Shown here: piece after piece, positions 19,029 to 27,464 of the stretch
How the letters are laid out: each line of letters starts with the position of its first letter
Numbering within the stretch: the stretch's first letter is position 1
From: Flavobacterium sp. CBA20B-1
GTDB taxonomy: Bacteria; Bacteroidota; Bacteroidia; Flavobacteriales; Flavobacteriaceae
Reading direction: 5' to 3'
NCBI RefSeq assembly: GCF_028473145.1
Contig: NZ_CP092370.1
Coordinates: 1,984,001-2,048,000 of the forward strand
DNA length: 64,000 bases
The notes under the pieces: generated by a model
Told to the model about the DNA's origin: nothing
Seen by the model: only the letters and a program-made list of their open reading frames with translations
Database searches by the model: none
Translations under genes and position numbers: made by a program

Positions 19029-19334
19029 TTGGTTACAACAGAAGCGTATAAAAAAGAAGAACAGAACATGCTAAAGGTTTTTGATATTGCTATGGATGCC
19101 TTTAACCGTTTTCCGCCACAAGATTGGTCTGAAGAAGAGTTTAAACAAATCATTAGCGATTTGAAAAAAGACAAACTTCGGATTGAAACGATGGATAAAA
19201 AGTCTAGTTCTGTAGCTGGTTTAAAAAAATACACCATTCCAGCATTGTTTGCCTTTTTTAGAAGGTATGATGATGAAACAGTTCGTTATTTCTGGCAGCA
19301 AATAAAGGAACACCAGTTGCCGTATCAGTTATGA
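19029..19334 (+). CDS. 101-residue helical protein, copy 1, TTG start
   Basis: The start is TTG because a stop codon lies three codons upstream in frame and no ATG or GTG intervenes. The paralogue at 24961 begins the same way (TTG-GxT-ACA-ACA). The protein is charged and helical with the conserved stretch FISDLKKDKLRI-like (here IISDLKKDKLRIETM) and a C-terminal RYFWQQIKEHQLP. About two thirds of positions match the second copy over the full length. No function is recognised. It follows the SPFH gene and overlaps the next start by 4 bp if that gene starts at 19331. Confidence 0.7.
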   Translation: MVTTEAYKKEEQNMLKVFDIAMDAFNRFPPQDWSEEEFKQIISDLKKDKLRIETMDKKSSSVAGLKKYTIPALFAFFRRYDDETVRYFWQQIKEHQLPYQL

Positions 19335-19354
19335 GTTTTCAATGTAAATATAAT

Positions 19355-19807
19355 ATGAAGCCATTGCTACTTGTCATTTTTGTATTCGGAATATTCATTT
19401 CCTGTGGGAATTCAAAAACTGCCATAAAAACAACGATGAACAAAAAAGAAAAGGACATTTCAACTCAATTTTCGGCAAAAGAGTTTACACAACTCAGAGC
19501 GTTTGTCTTAAAAAATGGAGATCGGATGTCTTTCCGAAATTTTGATAATGACAATCCACATTACAAATTGGATACTATTGATCTTTACTTGGGCACTTTC
19601 AAACAAAATTTGGAGCAAACCCAAAAAGAAAACGAATACACCGAACTCATCATTCGTGTAAAAGAGGAGAAAATAAACACCATAACCTTAAAGCTAGAAG
19701 ACGATATGGTATTTCTTGTAGATGTGTATGATAATGGATTTGAAGAATTGGAAACCGTATTAAAAAATCATCTGAATAGTCTAAAAAACATCAATCAAAA
19801 ATCATAA
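19355..19807 (+). CDS. small lipoprotein, unassigned
   Basis: The start at 19355 gives a clean lipoprotein signal, MKPLLLVIFVFGIFISCGNS, with lipobox FISC. An upstream in-frame ATG at 19331 would put eight polar residues before it and is less likely. The mature part of about 130 residues is charged and has no recognisable domain. The protein should be attached to a membrane on the periplasmic side. It lies between the TTG-started gene and the first ankyrin gene. Confidence 0.65.
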   Translation: MKPLLLVIFVFGIFISCGNSKTAIKTTMNKKEKDISTQFSAKEFTQLRAFVLKNGDRMSFRNFDNDNPHYKLDTIDLYLGTFKQNLEQTQKENEYTELIIRVKEEKINTITLKLEDDMVFLVDVYDNGFEELETVLKNHLNSLKNINQKS

Positions 19808-19813
19808 ATAACA

Positions 19814-21019
19814 ATGGTGGACCAAGACTTAAGAACAACCGTTACCAGCAAACAATTTGACCAAGCGATTGCTATGTTAAAAGAACATCCGGAATGTTTT
19901 TCAGAAATGAATAAATGGAACCAGAATTTCATTATCGCTGAATGTATGCGGCAAAAGGCATATACTGTGATTAACACGCTTATAGAGGAAGAATTGGTGA
20001 TAACCGATGTGTTCGAGCTCGATACTTTTTCAGGAAGTTTTATAGAAACAGTGATGAGCAATCTCCCTTTCTATGCACAGCCTTTGACCATTTATAATTC
20101 TGCGCAACTTTCACAAGAAACACCAGATGCAGAAGCCTTAGCATTTTTAGAAAAATTTGTCGCCCAAATCGAAAATATCGACGAATGGATGGGACGAGAA
20201 ACACTATTACTGTGGGCTTTAACAAAGCAGTTACCGCTTCCAGCAATCGAAATTTTAATTAACGCCGGATGCGATATCAATCAATATGATAACGTAGAAA
20301 ACAGCTTACTCCATCTCAATTTGCCCGCAAAGTATGCCGAATTTCTACTGAATTCTGGTCTGGAAGTCGATATGAAAAATAAAGGAAATGTAACGCCGCT
20401 ACAAAAAGCCATCGATAATGGAAATGTAGAGGTGGTGCGACTCTTACTCGACAATGGTGCGAATCCTCAGCATAAAGACAAAGATGGAAATTCACTGTTT
20501 TACGTCGCTCTATACGATAAACTCAACTTTGAAATTTATGATGTCTTGTGCGAATTCGATACGCCAAACTTTGAAGAGAAAAATCAATTTGGAAGAACTT
20601 TATTGTTTGATTTTGTGAACCGAATGGATGCCTATTCGAGCAAACAAGCGATAAGCTATCTTTCTAAAATACTCGAACAAGGAGCGGATATGCTGCAACC
20701 TTGTACCATCTACAACGAATCAAAATCACCATTGGATATTGCCATTACCAAACCACAATCTGTATTTGAAATCTTTTTTAATCAGTTACCAATAGATATC
20801 AACGATCAAGACGATAATGGCGATACCATTCTTCACAAACTATGTGGCGTCAACCTCAATTTTGAAGCGAATAAAGCCAAAGACCTTTACCGAAAAGTGA
20901 AATTAGTCTTAAAAAATGGAGCCGATAAAGCCATCAGAAACAACCAAGATCAATTGCCGCTAGACCTCGCGACAGACGATAACTTGAAGGAGAAAATTGT
21001 TATATTATTGATGAATTAG
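19814..21019 (+). CDS. ankyrin-repeat protein
   Basis: The 401-residue protein has no signal peptide. The first 110 residues are non-repetitive and helical. Ankyrin repeats follow from about residue 140 (PLQKAIDNGNVEVVRLLLDN, GANPQHKDKDGNSLF, LHKLCGVNLNFEANKAKDLY) with the usual G-A-D-x and LL-x-x-GA spacing. Ankyrin stacks bind other proteins. No catalytic domain is attached. It is the first of two ankyrin genes in this cluster and starts 6 bp after the lipoprotein gene. The partner proteins are unknown. Confidence 0.8.
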   Translation: MVDQDLRTTVTSKQFDQAIAMLKEHPECFSEMNKWNQNFIIAECMRQKAYTVINTLIEEELVITDVFELDTFSGSFIETVMSNLPFYAQPLTIYNSAQLSQETPDAEALAFLEKFVAQIENIDEWMGRETLLLWALTKQLPLPAIEILINAGCDINQYDNVENSLLHLNLPAKYAEFLLNSGLEVDMKNKGNVTPLQKAIDNGNVEVVRLLLDNGANPQHKDKDGNSLFYVALYDKLNFEIYDVLCEFDTPNFEEKNQFGRTLLFDFVNRMDAYSSKQAISYLSKILEQGADMLQPCTIYNESKSPLDIAITKPQSVFEIFFNQLPIDINDQDDNGDTILHKLCGVNLNFEANKAKDLYRKVKLVLKNGADKAIRNNQDQLPLDLATDDNLKEKIVILLMN

Positions 21020-21024
21020 GATTG

Positions 21025-21072
21025 AGGATTGCGGATTGGTGAATGCGGATTGAGGAATAAATTATAAATTAA
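21025..21072. repeat. dispersed intergenic repeat
   Basis: Contains GATTGCGGATTG and a second GCGGATTGAGGAATAAATT, words shared with the other gaps of this cluster. It fills the space between the ankyrin gene and the four-helix-bundle gene. Confidence 0.5.
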
Positions 21073-21076
21073 TAAG

Positions 21077-21433
21077 ATGAAAGAAGCACTTAAAAGGAGA
21101 ACAAAATCATTTGCAATTCAAATTGTGAGAATGACTGATGGTCTACCTAATAAGCAAATTGGGTGGACAATTACCAATCAGATTGTGCGTTCAGGAACAT
21201 CGGTAGCTGCAAATTATCGCGCAGTTTGTAGAGCTAAAAGCGATAAGGATTTTATTTCGAAAATGGAAACCGTTATTGAGGAAGCTGACGAAACTATATT
21301 TTGGTTAGAGTTGATTCTTGATTTGGCATTAATTCCTGCAGAAGAAATTGAACAGTTAATGAAAGAGGGAAATGAATTAATTTCAATTTTCGTTTCCTCT
21401 GTTAAAACGGTAAAAAAACGACTTAACAATTAA
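21077..21433 (+). CDS. four-helix-bundle protein (23S rRNA intervening-sequence protein family)
   Basis: The 118-residue protein has the family pattern in full: an N-terminal helix KSFAIQIVRMTDGLP, the core WTITNQIVRSGTSVAANYRA, and the helix FISKMETVIEEADETIFWLE. A helix ending IFVSSVKTVKKRL closes it. This fold was first described from proteins encoded inside 23S rRNA genes and is common as a free-standing gene of unknown role in Bacteroidota. It sits alone between two ankyrin genes and is flanked on both sides by low-complexity repeats. That placement is compatible with a mobile or recently inserted gene. Confidence 0.88.
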   Translation: MKEALKRRTKSFAIQIVRMTDGLPNKQIGWTITNQIVRSGTSVAANYRAVCRAKSDKDFISKMETVIEEADETIFWLELILDLALIPAEEIEQLMKEGNELISIFVSSVKTVKKRLNN

Positions 21434-21687
21434 GAATTGCGGATTGATTATTGCGGAATGCGGAATGATGAATTCAGATTTCGTATTAAAATCAAAAAGT
21501 GAGCAATCAAAAATCATCAATCAGATGAATCATAAATCCGCAATCATAAATCATAAATCATAAAAAGTGAGCAATCAAAAATCATAAATTCAAAAAGAGC
21601 AACAAATCATAATTCAGCAATCAAAAATCATCAATCAGATGAATCATAAATCCGCAATCATAAATCATAAATCATAAAAAGTGAGCA
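21434..21687. repeat. repeat-filled gap with a 72-bp perfect direct repeat
   Basis: Positions 21502-21573 and 21616-21687 are identical over 72 bases. Both copies begin AGCAATCAAAAATCATC and end AAAAAGTGAGCA. The end of the second copy supplies the GTG start codon (21681) and the first codons of the ankyrin gene. The first copy carries the same GTGAGCA but runs into non-coding sequence. The remainder of the gap is built from the same ATCATAAATC and CCGCAATCAT words. Confidence 0.9.
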
Positions 21688-23018
21688 TATCATTTATTAA
21701 AGCCTGTGAAAATGGCAAACGAAAAATAGCAGAACTTCTTCTAGAGCAGGAAGTCACCGACGTAAACTACACCGACGAAAAGGGGCGAACAGCCTTGCAC
21801 TACGCAGCGCATCGTGGGTATGTAGAAATTTGTGAACATCTTATCAGTAAAGGTGCAGATGTTGATTATGAAGACCAAAATGGAGAAACGCCCTTGTTTT
21901 TCGCTACACTTCAAAATCAATTGCGGATTATTGAATTACTGATTAAACACGGAGCAAATACTGAAATTACAGACTACCAAGGGAACACGCTTTTACATAT
22001 CGCTGCGAGAAATGGACAAAAACCGATTTGTGACTACTTGTTGCAGCAAGATTTCGCTATAGAACGTGTAAATAATGAGGGGCAAACACCGCTGATGCTG
22101 TCTGTAATTTATAATAAAAAACCTGTGGTGGAATTACTGATTGCACACGATGCCGACCTTTCTGTCAACACGAAAAAAGGAAACAATTTACTGCATTTAG
22201 CGATGCAAAAAGCCAACCTGCCAATCATTAAATTATTGCTTGAAAATGGATTAGCTGTAGATGAAAGCGATGAAGCTGGAAACACGCCATTATTTAAGGC
22301 TTGTGCCGCGAATAATATTATGCTGATTAAGCTATTTCTTGAATATGGAGCAGATGTGTTTCAAACCAATCAGGAAGGGATTTCGCCTATTTTTTATGCC
22401 TGCGCTTATAACCAGAAGCAGTTGGTGAAGCTATTTATTGAAAAAGGAGTGGATGTCAATTTCCAGACACCATCGCAAGGCGCTGTAACACTAGGCAGCT
22501 ACCTAGATTTTGTAGAAACAGCACAAAATTTATCTTCAGATAGTTTGTACAATTTAAGTAGCAGTTACACCGCAGGAGGTGAGAGTTTGCTGCATTTAGC
22601 AACAAAAAATGGGCATTTGTATATGGTTGATTTACTCCTAAACAATGGCGCCGATGTTAATATTCAAGACGAATCGGAAAACACAGCCTTACACTATGCC
22701 GCAGCTAGAGGAAAGAAGGATATTGTAGCCCTATTAATTGCGAATGGTGCAGATGTAAACCTCACCAATGCAAGAGAACAAAAAGCCTTGGATTATGCAA
22801 GTCACAGAGGTTTTAACGAAATTGCAGCACTGCTTTTAGGCGAAGATTCGAATAACGATGCCATGCCAAAACAGAATCCGTTGGCAAATAATAAAGTTAC
22901 AGATCACACAGCTGAAGCAAAAGACGTCCGTACTAAATTAAAAGAACTCAAAGCCTTATTTGACGATGGCTTAATCGATGAAGAGGAATATAAAAGTGCG
23001 AAAAGAAAGTTACTTTAG
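21681..23018 (+). CDS. ankyrin-repeat protein with C-terminal SHOCT domain
   Basis: The 445-residue protein starts with GTG at 21681. About eleven ankyrin repeats fill residues 1-390 (GRTALHYAAHRGYVEICEHL, GETPLFFATLQNQLRIIELL, GNTLLHIAARNGQKPICDYL). Repeat 8-9 is interrupted by a Ser/Tyr-rich insert near residue 280. A SHOCT domain ends the protein (about 413-445, LKELKALFDDGLIDEEEY). The same SHOCT type ends the SPFH protein encoded 3 kb upstream. That suggests the two proteins share a partner or assemble through this domain. No signal peptide is present, so it is cytoplasmic. Confidence 0.85.
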   Translation: MSISFIKACENGKRKIAELLLEQEVTDVNYTDEKGRTALHYAAHRGYVEICEHLISKGADVDYEDQNGETPLFFATLQNQLRIIELLIKHGANTEITDYQGNTLLHIAARNGQKPICDYLLQQDFAIERVNNEGQTPLMLSVIYNKKPVVELLIAHDADLSVNTKKGNNLLHLAMQKANLPIIKLLLENGLAVDESDEAGNTPLFKACAANNIMLIKLFLEYGADVFQTNQEGISPIFYACAYNQKQLVKLFIEKGVDVNFQTPSQGAVTLGSYLDFVETAQNLSSDSLYNLSSSYTAGGESLLHLATKNGHLYMVDLLLNNGADVNIQDESENTALHYAAARGKKDIVALLIANGADVNLTNAREQKALDYASHRGFNEIAALLLGEDSNNDAMPKQNPLANNKVTDHTAEAKDVRTKLKELKALFDDGLIDEEEYKSAKRKLL

Positions 23019-23066
23019 TCGTAAGTGTTAAACTTTAAATTGAAATTAATCAGATAAAAACCAGAA

Positions 23067-23951
23067 ATGAAGACAATCTTTTTCCTTTTTAGCACTCTGT
23101 TTATGAGTAATCTATTCGCACAAAACTTGAGCGACCAACTCTGGGATAATGTACGTGCTTGTAATAGTCTTTTAATCAATGAAGAAGGTGAAGCTGACTA
23201 TGACGTGCTTATTGATGACGCAGAGAATGGTTATTTAAAAATTTCGGGTAGTTATCCAACCTGCGGCTGCTCCTGTGAATCGACAGTTGGCGCCTACAAA
23301 ACTGACCAAGAAACCTATGTGTTTTTAAGCACGCAAACCTGGAACTGCAGTTGGAATGAGCAGTTCACCGCTACAAAGAATATGAACGATTTGTTTCCAT
23401 TCGATTTTATACAGGATGGATTTTTCTCTCCTCAATTTACGGATTCTACCTCCAAAGCAAGCTTTCATTTACGTGTAGAAATTCCACAAAATGGTACAGA
23501 TACAAAGGTGTTTGCCAAAGCAATTCCATTGGGCATTCAGACCGATAGCGAGTCTGTTTTCACCTTTAATTATTCTGAAGAAGATCGACTAGAAAACACA
23601 GACCAACTTCAACAAATACAATACTTAGCGCGCGAGTTAAATGACGCTTACAGCCTTTCCTGTATAGAAGAGGGAAGCTTTTCCTCCATCCCAGAGAAGC
23701 ATCTACAGGTCATTCAAAGTTATGTTGGCGACGAAACAAAAGCCTTTACTTCTCTCCAACAGCTGCAAGCCACTTTACATCTGTTTAGTGAACGCTATGC
23801 ACTACAAACTCAAGTCCAACATCAGTGGATTCTTTTGGGCTGGAATGCCTCTGAGGCATCATTTTATCTAAAAGAAAAAGGACCACAACCCAAACAATTC
23901 AGTTTTCTAGAATTTGTTCAACAAAGCCCAATTTGGATGGCAGTTTGCTAA
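23067..23951 (+). CDS. secreted protein, unassigned
   Basis: The 294-residue protein has a signal peptide (MKTIFFLFSTLFMSNLFAQ). A Cys-rich turn follows at about residues 69-76 (CGCSCES). The rest is mixed α/β without a recognised family and ends near a Cys. It lacks a T9SS sorting domain, so a periplasmic location is likeliest. Its end overlaps the longer possible start of the next gene by 19 bp, suggesting coupling. Confidence 0.6.
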   Translation: MKTIFFLFSTLFMSNLFAQNLSDQLWDNVRACNSLLINEEGEADYDVLIDDAENGYLKISGSYPTCGCSCESTVGAYKTDQETYVFLSTQTWNCSWNEQFTATKNMNDLFPFDFIQDGFFSPQFTDSTSKASFHLRVEIPQNGTDTKVFAKAIPLGIQTDSESVFTFNYSEEDRLENTDQLQQIQYLARELNDAYSLSCIEEGSFSSIPEKHLQVIQSYVGDETKAFTSLQQLQATLHLFSERYALQTQVQHQWILLGWNASEASFYLKEKGPQPKQFSFLEFVQQSPIWMAVC

Positions 23952-23956
23952 TACAG

Positions 23957-24871
23957 ATGAACGAGATTTCCATACAATCGCTCAGTAAAAAAGAACAAGA
24001 GCACTATCATACACGATCACCTCAAACATTTGGTCCAGCACTGGCATTGGCCGTTGCTAATAAACTAAAAACGAAAGAGTTTTATAATTTTCATCGCGAT
24101 TATTGTGGGCAAGGCCTCCGTTATGAAAACAATCGCTACATTCTCGCACTTTATTATGATGGTTATCCGAGAACAGATTTACAAAGTTGGAATGAAAAAG
24201 AATTTATACAATGGTTCAGCCAACAAAGTAACCAAAGCATGACTTTGCTTGGCGATCGGTTTGCCAACCAAAGTATCGATATGGTGAGAATACTTTGGTT
24301 TCTGCAAGATGATTATAATGCCAATCATAACAAATATGCAGCATTTACGCATATTGCACAGAGCATTATTCAGCAAGATCAACAAGTTTACAACATAGCT
24401 AATGAAAACGGAGAACCCTGGTTAAAACTGTTTTATTTAGACACTTCACAGCTCGAAATTTCAACAGAAAACCAACGCTTCACCGCTTTAGATTTCGCGT
24501 GCTTAAACGAATCCAGATATTTACCAAATAACGATGATGTGCCTGACGATGCCATCAACTTGCTACATAACAAATGGTATAACGTTGACTTTAACGATGC
24601 AAAAACATTGTTTTCTAATGCCTTGCAATTTGATTTAGCATACACCAGTTCCCGTTTAATGTCCGAGCAAGAAGCCCAGAAGCACGTAGAGAATTTATTA
24701 GTCGATTTTTCACCAGATAACACGTATGCTTATACAAATTATGACCGCAGTCCGTTTGACAGAAAGGGGTATTCTGGCGTTTGTTTATTTGATTGGGTGA
24801 CCTTCGATTTAGGCATTGTATTTCTGAATAACAAACAGCTCTTGTTCGGCTATTTTCTTTCGGAAGATTAA
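23957..24871 (+). CDS. cytoplasmic protein, unassigned
   Basis: I chose the ATG at 23957 (MNEISIQSLSKKEQEHYH), five bases after the preceding stop. An in-frame ATG at 23933 would overlap the upstream gene by 19 bp. The 304 residues have no signal peptide, membrane segment or known motif. The protein is rich in aromatic residues and Asn. It closes the run of tightly spaced genes in this cluster. Confidence 0.55.
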   Translation: MNEISIQSLSKKEQEHYHTRSPQTFGPALALAVANKLKTKEFYNFHRDYCGQGLRYENNRYILALYYDGYPRTDLQSWNEKEFIQWFSQQSNQSMTLLGDRFANQSIDMVRILWFLQDDYNANHNKYAAFTHIAQSIIQQDQQVYNIANENGEPWLKLFYLDTSQLEISTENQRFTALDFACLNESRYLPNNDDVPDDAINLLHNKWYNVDFNDAKTLFSNALQFDLAYTSSRLMSEQEAQKHVENLLVDFSPDNTYAYTNYDRSPFDRKGYSGVCLFDWVTFDLGIVFLNNKQLLFGYFLSED

Positions 24872-24880
24872 AAGAAGGCA

Positions 24881-24960
24881 GAGTGTGGATTTATGATTGT
24901 GGAATGCGGAATAAATCATCATTCAAAAATCACAAATCATCAATTAGATAAATCATAAAT
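24881..24960. repeat. dispersed intergenic repeat
   Basis: GGATTTATGATTGTGGAATG, then AATCATCATTCAAAAATCAC and ATAAATCATAAAT, the same vocabulary as the other gaps in 16.0-21.7 kb. It ends directly at the TTG start of the second 101-residue gene. Confidence 0.5.
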
Positions 24961-25266
24961 TTGGATACAACACAAGCATACAAAGAAGAAGTAAAGCGGG
25001 TTAGTAAAGTATTTGATATTGCCATTGATTCCTATACCAAGCACCGGCCACAAAATTGGTCTGAAGAAGATTTTGACCAATTCATTAGCGATTTAAAAAA
25101 AGACAAACTTCGGATTAAAACGATGGCTAAAAAATATGATTCTTTAGCTGATTTAAATAAATACACCATTCCACCATTGTTTGCCTATTTTAAAACGTAT
25201 GATGATGAAACAAGTCGCTATTTCTGGCAGAAAATAAAGGAAGAACAGTTGCCGTGTAAGTTGTGA
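24961..25266 (+). CDS. 101-residue helical protein, copy 2, TTG start
   Basis: Paralogue of the gene at 19029, with the same length and the same TTG start. A stop lies three codons upstream in frame and the first internal ATG is beyond residue 50, so TTG is required. Shared blocks are SDLKKDKLRI, KYTIP and RYFW with the QLP end. The two copies bracket the ankyrin and secreted-protein genes. Function unknown. Confidence 0.7.
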   Translation: MDTTQAYKEEVKRVSKVFDIAIDSYTKHRPQNWSEEDFDQFISDLKKDKLRIKTMAKKYDSLADLNKYTIPPLFAYFKTYDDETSRYFWQKIKEEQLPCKL

Positions 25267-25335
25267 ATTCGGAGTATTATAAACCTTTTCAATAAATTAG
25301 CATTCATCGATTAGAGAAATTTATCTTAAAAATAA

Positions 25336-25363
25336 AAAAACACTCCAATAATGAAGTGTCTTT
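25336..25363 (-). terminator. rho-independent terminator of lepA
   Basis: Read on the minus strand, a 9-bp stem (AAAGACACT paired with AGTGTTTTT, one G-T pair) is followed by a T run, 40 bp after the lepA stop. Confidence 0.75.
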
Positions 25364-25402
25364 CTATTATCTAAAAGCTATCAACTATAAACTGAAAACT
25401 AA

Positions 25403-27199
25403 TTAATCATTCAATTTTAAAACAGCCATAAATGCCGATTGCGGTATTTCTACGTTACCCACTTGGCGCATACGTTTTTTACCTGCTTTTTGTTTTTCTA
25501 ACAATTTTCGCTTACGAGAAATATCACCACCATAACATTTTGCGGTAACGTCTTTTCGCAACGCTTTAATGGTTTCACGTGCAATAATTTTTGCACCGAT
25601 TGCAGCCTGAATAGGAATGTCGAACTGTTGACGAGGGATTAATTCGCGTAACTTTTCGCACATTTTTTTCCCGATATGATACGCATTGTCTTCGTGAATT
25701 AAGGCTGAAAGCGCATCCACATTTTGTGCATTCAACAATACATCCAAACGCACTAATTTAGAAGAGCGCATACCAATTGGATGGTAATCAAACGAAGCAT
25801 ATCCTTTTGAAACCGTTTTTAATCGATCGTAAAAATCAAATACAATTTCTGCCAAAGGCATATCAAAATTCAATTCAACACGACTTTCAGTTAAATAGGT
25901 TTGGTTGGTTATTAATCCGCGTTTTTCAATACACAAACTCATTACTTGTCCCACAAAATCAGATTTGGTGATGATTGTGGCTTTAATAAAAGGCTCTTCA
26001 ACTCGGTCTAGTTTCGATGGTTCTGGTAAATCAGAGGGGTTATTTACTACAAACGGTGTATCAGGTTCTTTTTTGGTGTATGCAAAATACGAAACATTGG
26101 GAACGGTTGTAATCACCGTCATGTTGAACTCACGTTCTAAACGTTCCTGGATAATTTCCATGTGCAACATTCCCAAGAATCCACAACGGAACCCAAAACC
26201 TAAAGCCGCCGAACTTTCTGCCTGAAAAACCAACGAAGCATCATTTAATTGCAATTTTTCCATCGAAGCACGCAAATCTTCGTAATCTTCTGTATCAACA
26301 GGATAAATTCCAGCAAAAACCATCGGTTTCACGTCTTCAAAACCAGTAATCATATTTTTGGTAGGATTTACCGCATCAGTAATGGTGTCTCCTACTTTTA
26401 CTTCTTTTGCTTCTTTAATTCCCGAAATCAAATAACCAACATCGCCCGCAGAAATTTTTTGTTTAGGCACTTGGTTTAATTTCAACGTACCCACTTCATC
26501 GGCATAATATTCATTGCCCGTAGCCATGAATTTGATTTTTTGATTCTTTTTAATTTCTCCATTCAAAACACGGAAAATAACTTCAATTCCACGGAACGGA
26601 TTGTAATGTGAATCAAAAATCAACGCTTGTAAAGGTTCATCTGGATTTCCTTTTGGCGCCGGAATTTTCTCGATAATAGCTGCCAAAATATTTTCGACAC
26701 CAAAACCAGTTTTACCCGATGCATGAATAATATCTTCTAATTTACAACCCAATAAATCAATAATATCATCACTTACTTCTTCAGGGTTTGCAGATGGTAA
26801 ATCAACTTTATTCAACACAGGAATAATCTCTAAATCGTTCTCTAATGCCAAATAAAGATTTGAAATAGTCTGTGCCTGAATACTTTGCGCTGCATCAACA
26901 ATCAACAATGCACCTTCGCAGGCAGCAATTGATCGAGAAACCTCGTATGAAAAATCTACGTGTCCCGGAGTATCAATCAAATTCAAGATATAATCCTCGC
27001 CTTTGTATTTATATTCCATTTGAATGGCATGACTTTTAATGGTAATTCCACGTTCTCTTTCAAGGTCCATATTATCAAGCAATTGCGCTTTTTCTTCACG
27101 AGCCGTCACGGTTTGAGTGGCACCTAACAAGCGGTCTGCCAAGGTACTTTTACCGTGGTCAATATGGGCGATAATACAAAAGTTTCTAATATTTTTCAT
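25403..27199 (-). CDS. lepA: elongation factor 4 (LepA)
   Basis: The 598-residue translational GTPase has G1 AHIDHGKST at residues 10-18, G3 DTPGH, G4 NKVD, the β-barrel domain 2, EF-G-like domains, and the LepA-specific C-terminal domain ([35 protein letters not shown]). LepA acts on ribosomes and influences initiation and back-translocation. The start is [19 protein letters not shown] at 27199. A longer frame would add 26 Arg-rich residues that come from a GC-rich repeat in the leader and is rejected. The gene stands alone with its own promoter and terminator. Confidence 0.97.
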   Translation of the reverse strand: MKNIRNFCIIAHIDHGKSTLADRLLGATQTVTAREEKAQLLDNMDLERERGITIKSHAIQMEYKYKGEDYILNLIDTPGHVDFSYEVSRSIAACEGALLIVDAAQSIQAQTISNLYLALENDLEIIPVLNKVDLPSANPEEVSDDIIDLLGCKLEDIIHASGKTGFGVENILAAIIEKIPAPKGNPDEPLQALIFDSHYNPFRGIEVIFRVLNGEIKKNQKIKFMATGNEYYADEVGTLKLNQVPKQKISAGDVGYLISGIKEAKEVKVGDTITDAVNPTKNMITGFEDVKPMVFAGIYPVDTEDYEDLRASMEKLQLNDASLVFQAESSAALGFGFRCGFLGMLHMEIIQERLEREFNMTVITTVPNVSYFAYTKKEPDTPFVVNNPSDLPEPSKLDRVEEPFIKATIITKSDFVGQVMSLCIEKRGLITNQTYLTESRVELNFDMPLAEIVFDFYDRLKTVSKGYASFDYHPIGMRSSKLVRLDVLLNAQNVDALSALIHEDNAYHIGKKMCEKLRELIPRQQFDIPIQAAIGAKIIARETIKALRKDVTAKCYGGDISRKRKLLEKQKAGKKRMRQVGNVEIPQSAFMAVLKLND

Positions 27200-27231
27200 T
27201 GGTGTAAAATGTCTAAAAATAATTTTTCTTT

Positions 27232-27320
27232 GGGCGTGCCGTTCGTCGTTCCTCCTTCGTCGGGCTATATGCTTCAAGTCCTCATTCTTGCGGGCTTTCC
27301 GCTTCTATCCCTCACGCAGC
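27232..27320. repeat. GC-rich interspersed element in the lepA leader
   Basis: An 89-bp island far richer in G and C than its surroundings, running from GGGCGTGCC through GTCGGGCTAT and GCGGGCTTTCCGCTTC to CTATCCCTCACGCAG. From memory, similarly worded elements (GGGCGTGCC ... CGGGCTAT ... CCGCT ... ATCCCT ... ACGC) recur between genes in Flavobacteria. Here it lies between the lepA promoter and start codon, so it is transcribed as part of the leader. Confidence 0.65.
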
Positions 27321-27339
27321 TTCCAAAGGCTATAATGTG

Positions 27340-27347
27340 CAAATATA
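27340..27347 (-). promoter_or_regulatory. probable -7 box of lepA
   Basis: Reads TATATTTG on the minus strand, an exact TAnnTTTG match, 140 bp before the lepA start. No good -33 element is seen. Confidence 0.5.
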
Positions 27348-27464
27348 GTTTATTTTTTTGGTACATTTTTACGGTTTCATTTTTTAATAAAACAATTTTT
27401 AATATGAAAAATTAATAAAAAAGCGTATGTTTATTTCATTACTAATCAATAAATTAACCTTGTT

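Noticed and set aside
21434..21687. CRISPR array
   Set aside because: Only two 72-bp copies with one unrelated interval, no regular short repeats or spacers and no cas genes.
27200..27277. 26-residue Arg-rich N-terminal extension of LepA
   Set aside because: Derived from the GC-rich leader repeat; canonical LepA starts MKNIRNF at 27199.
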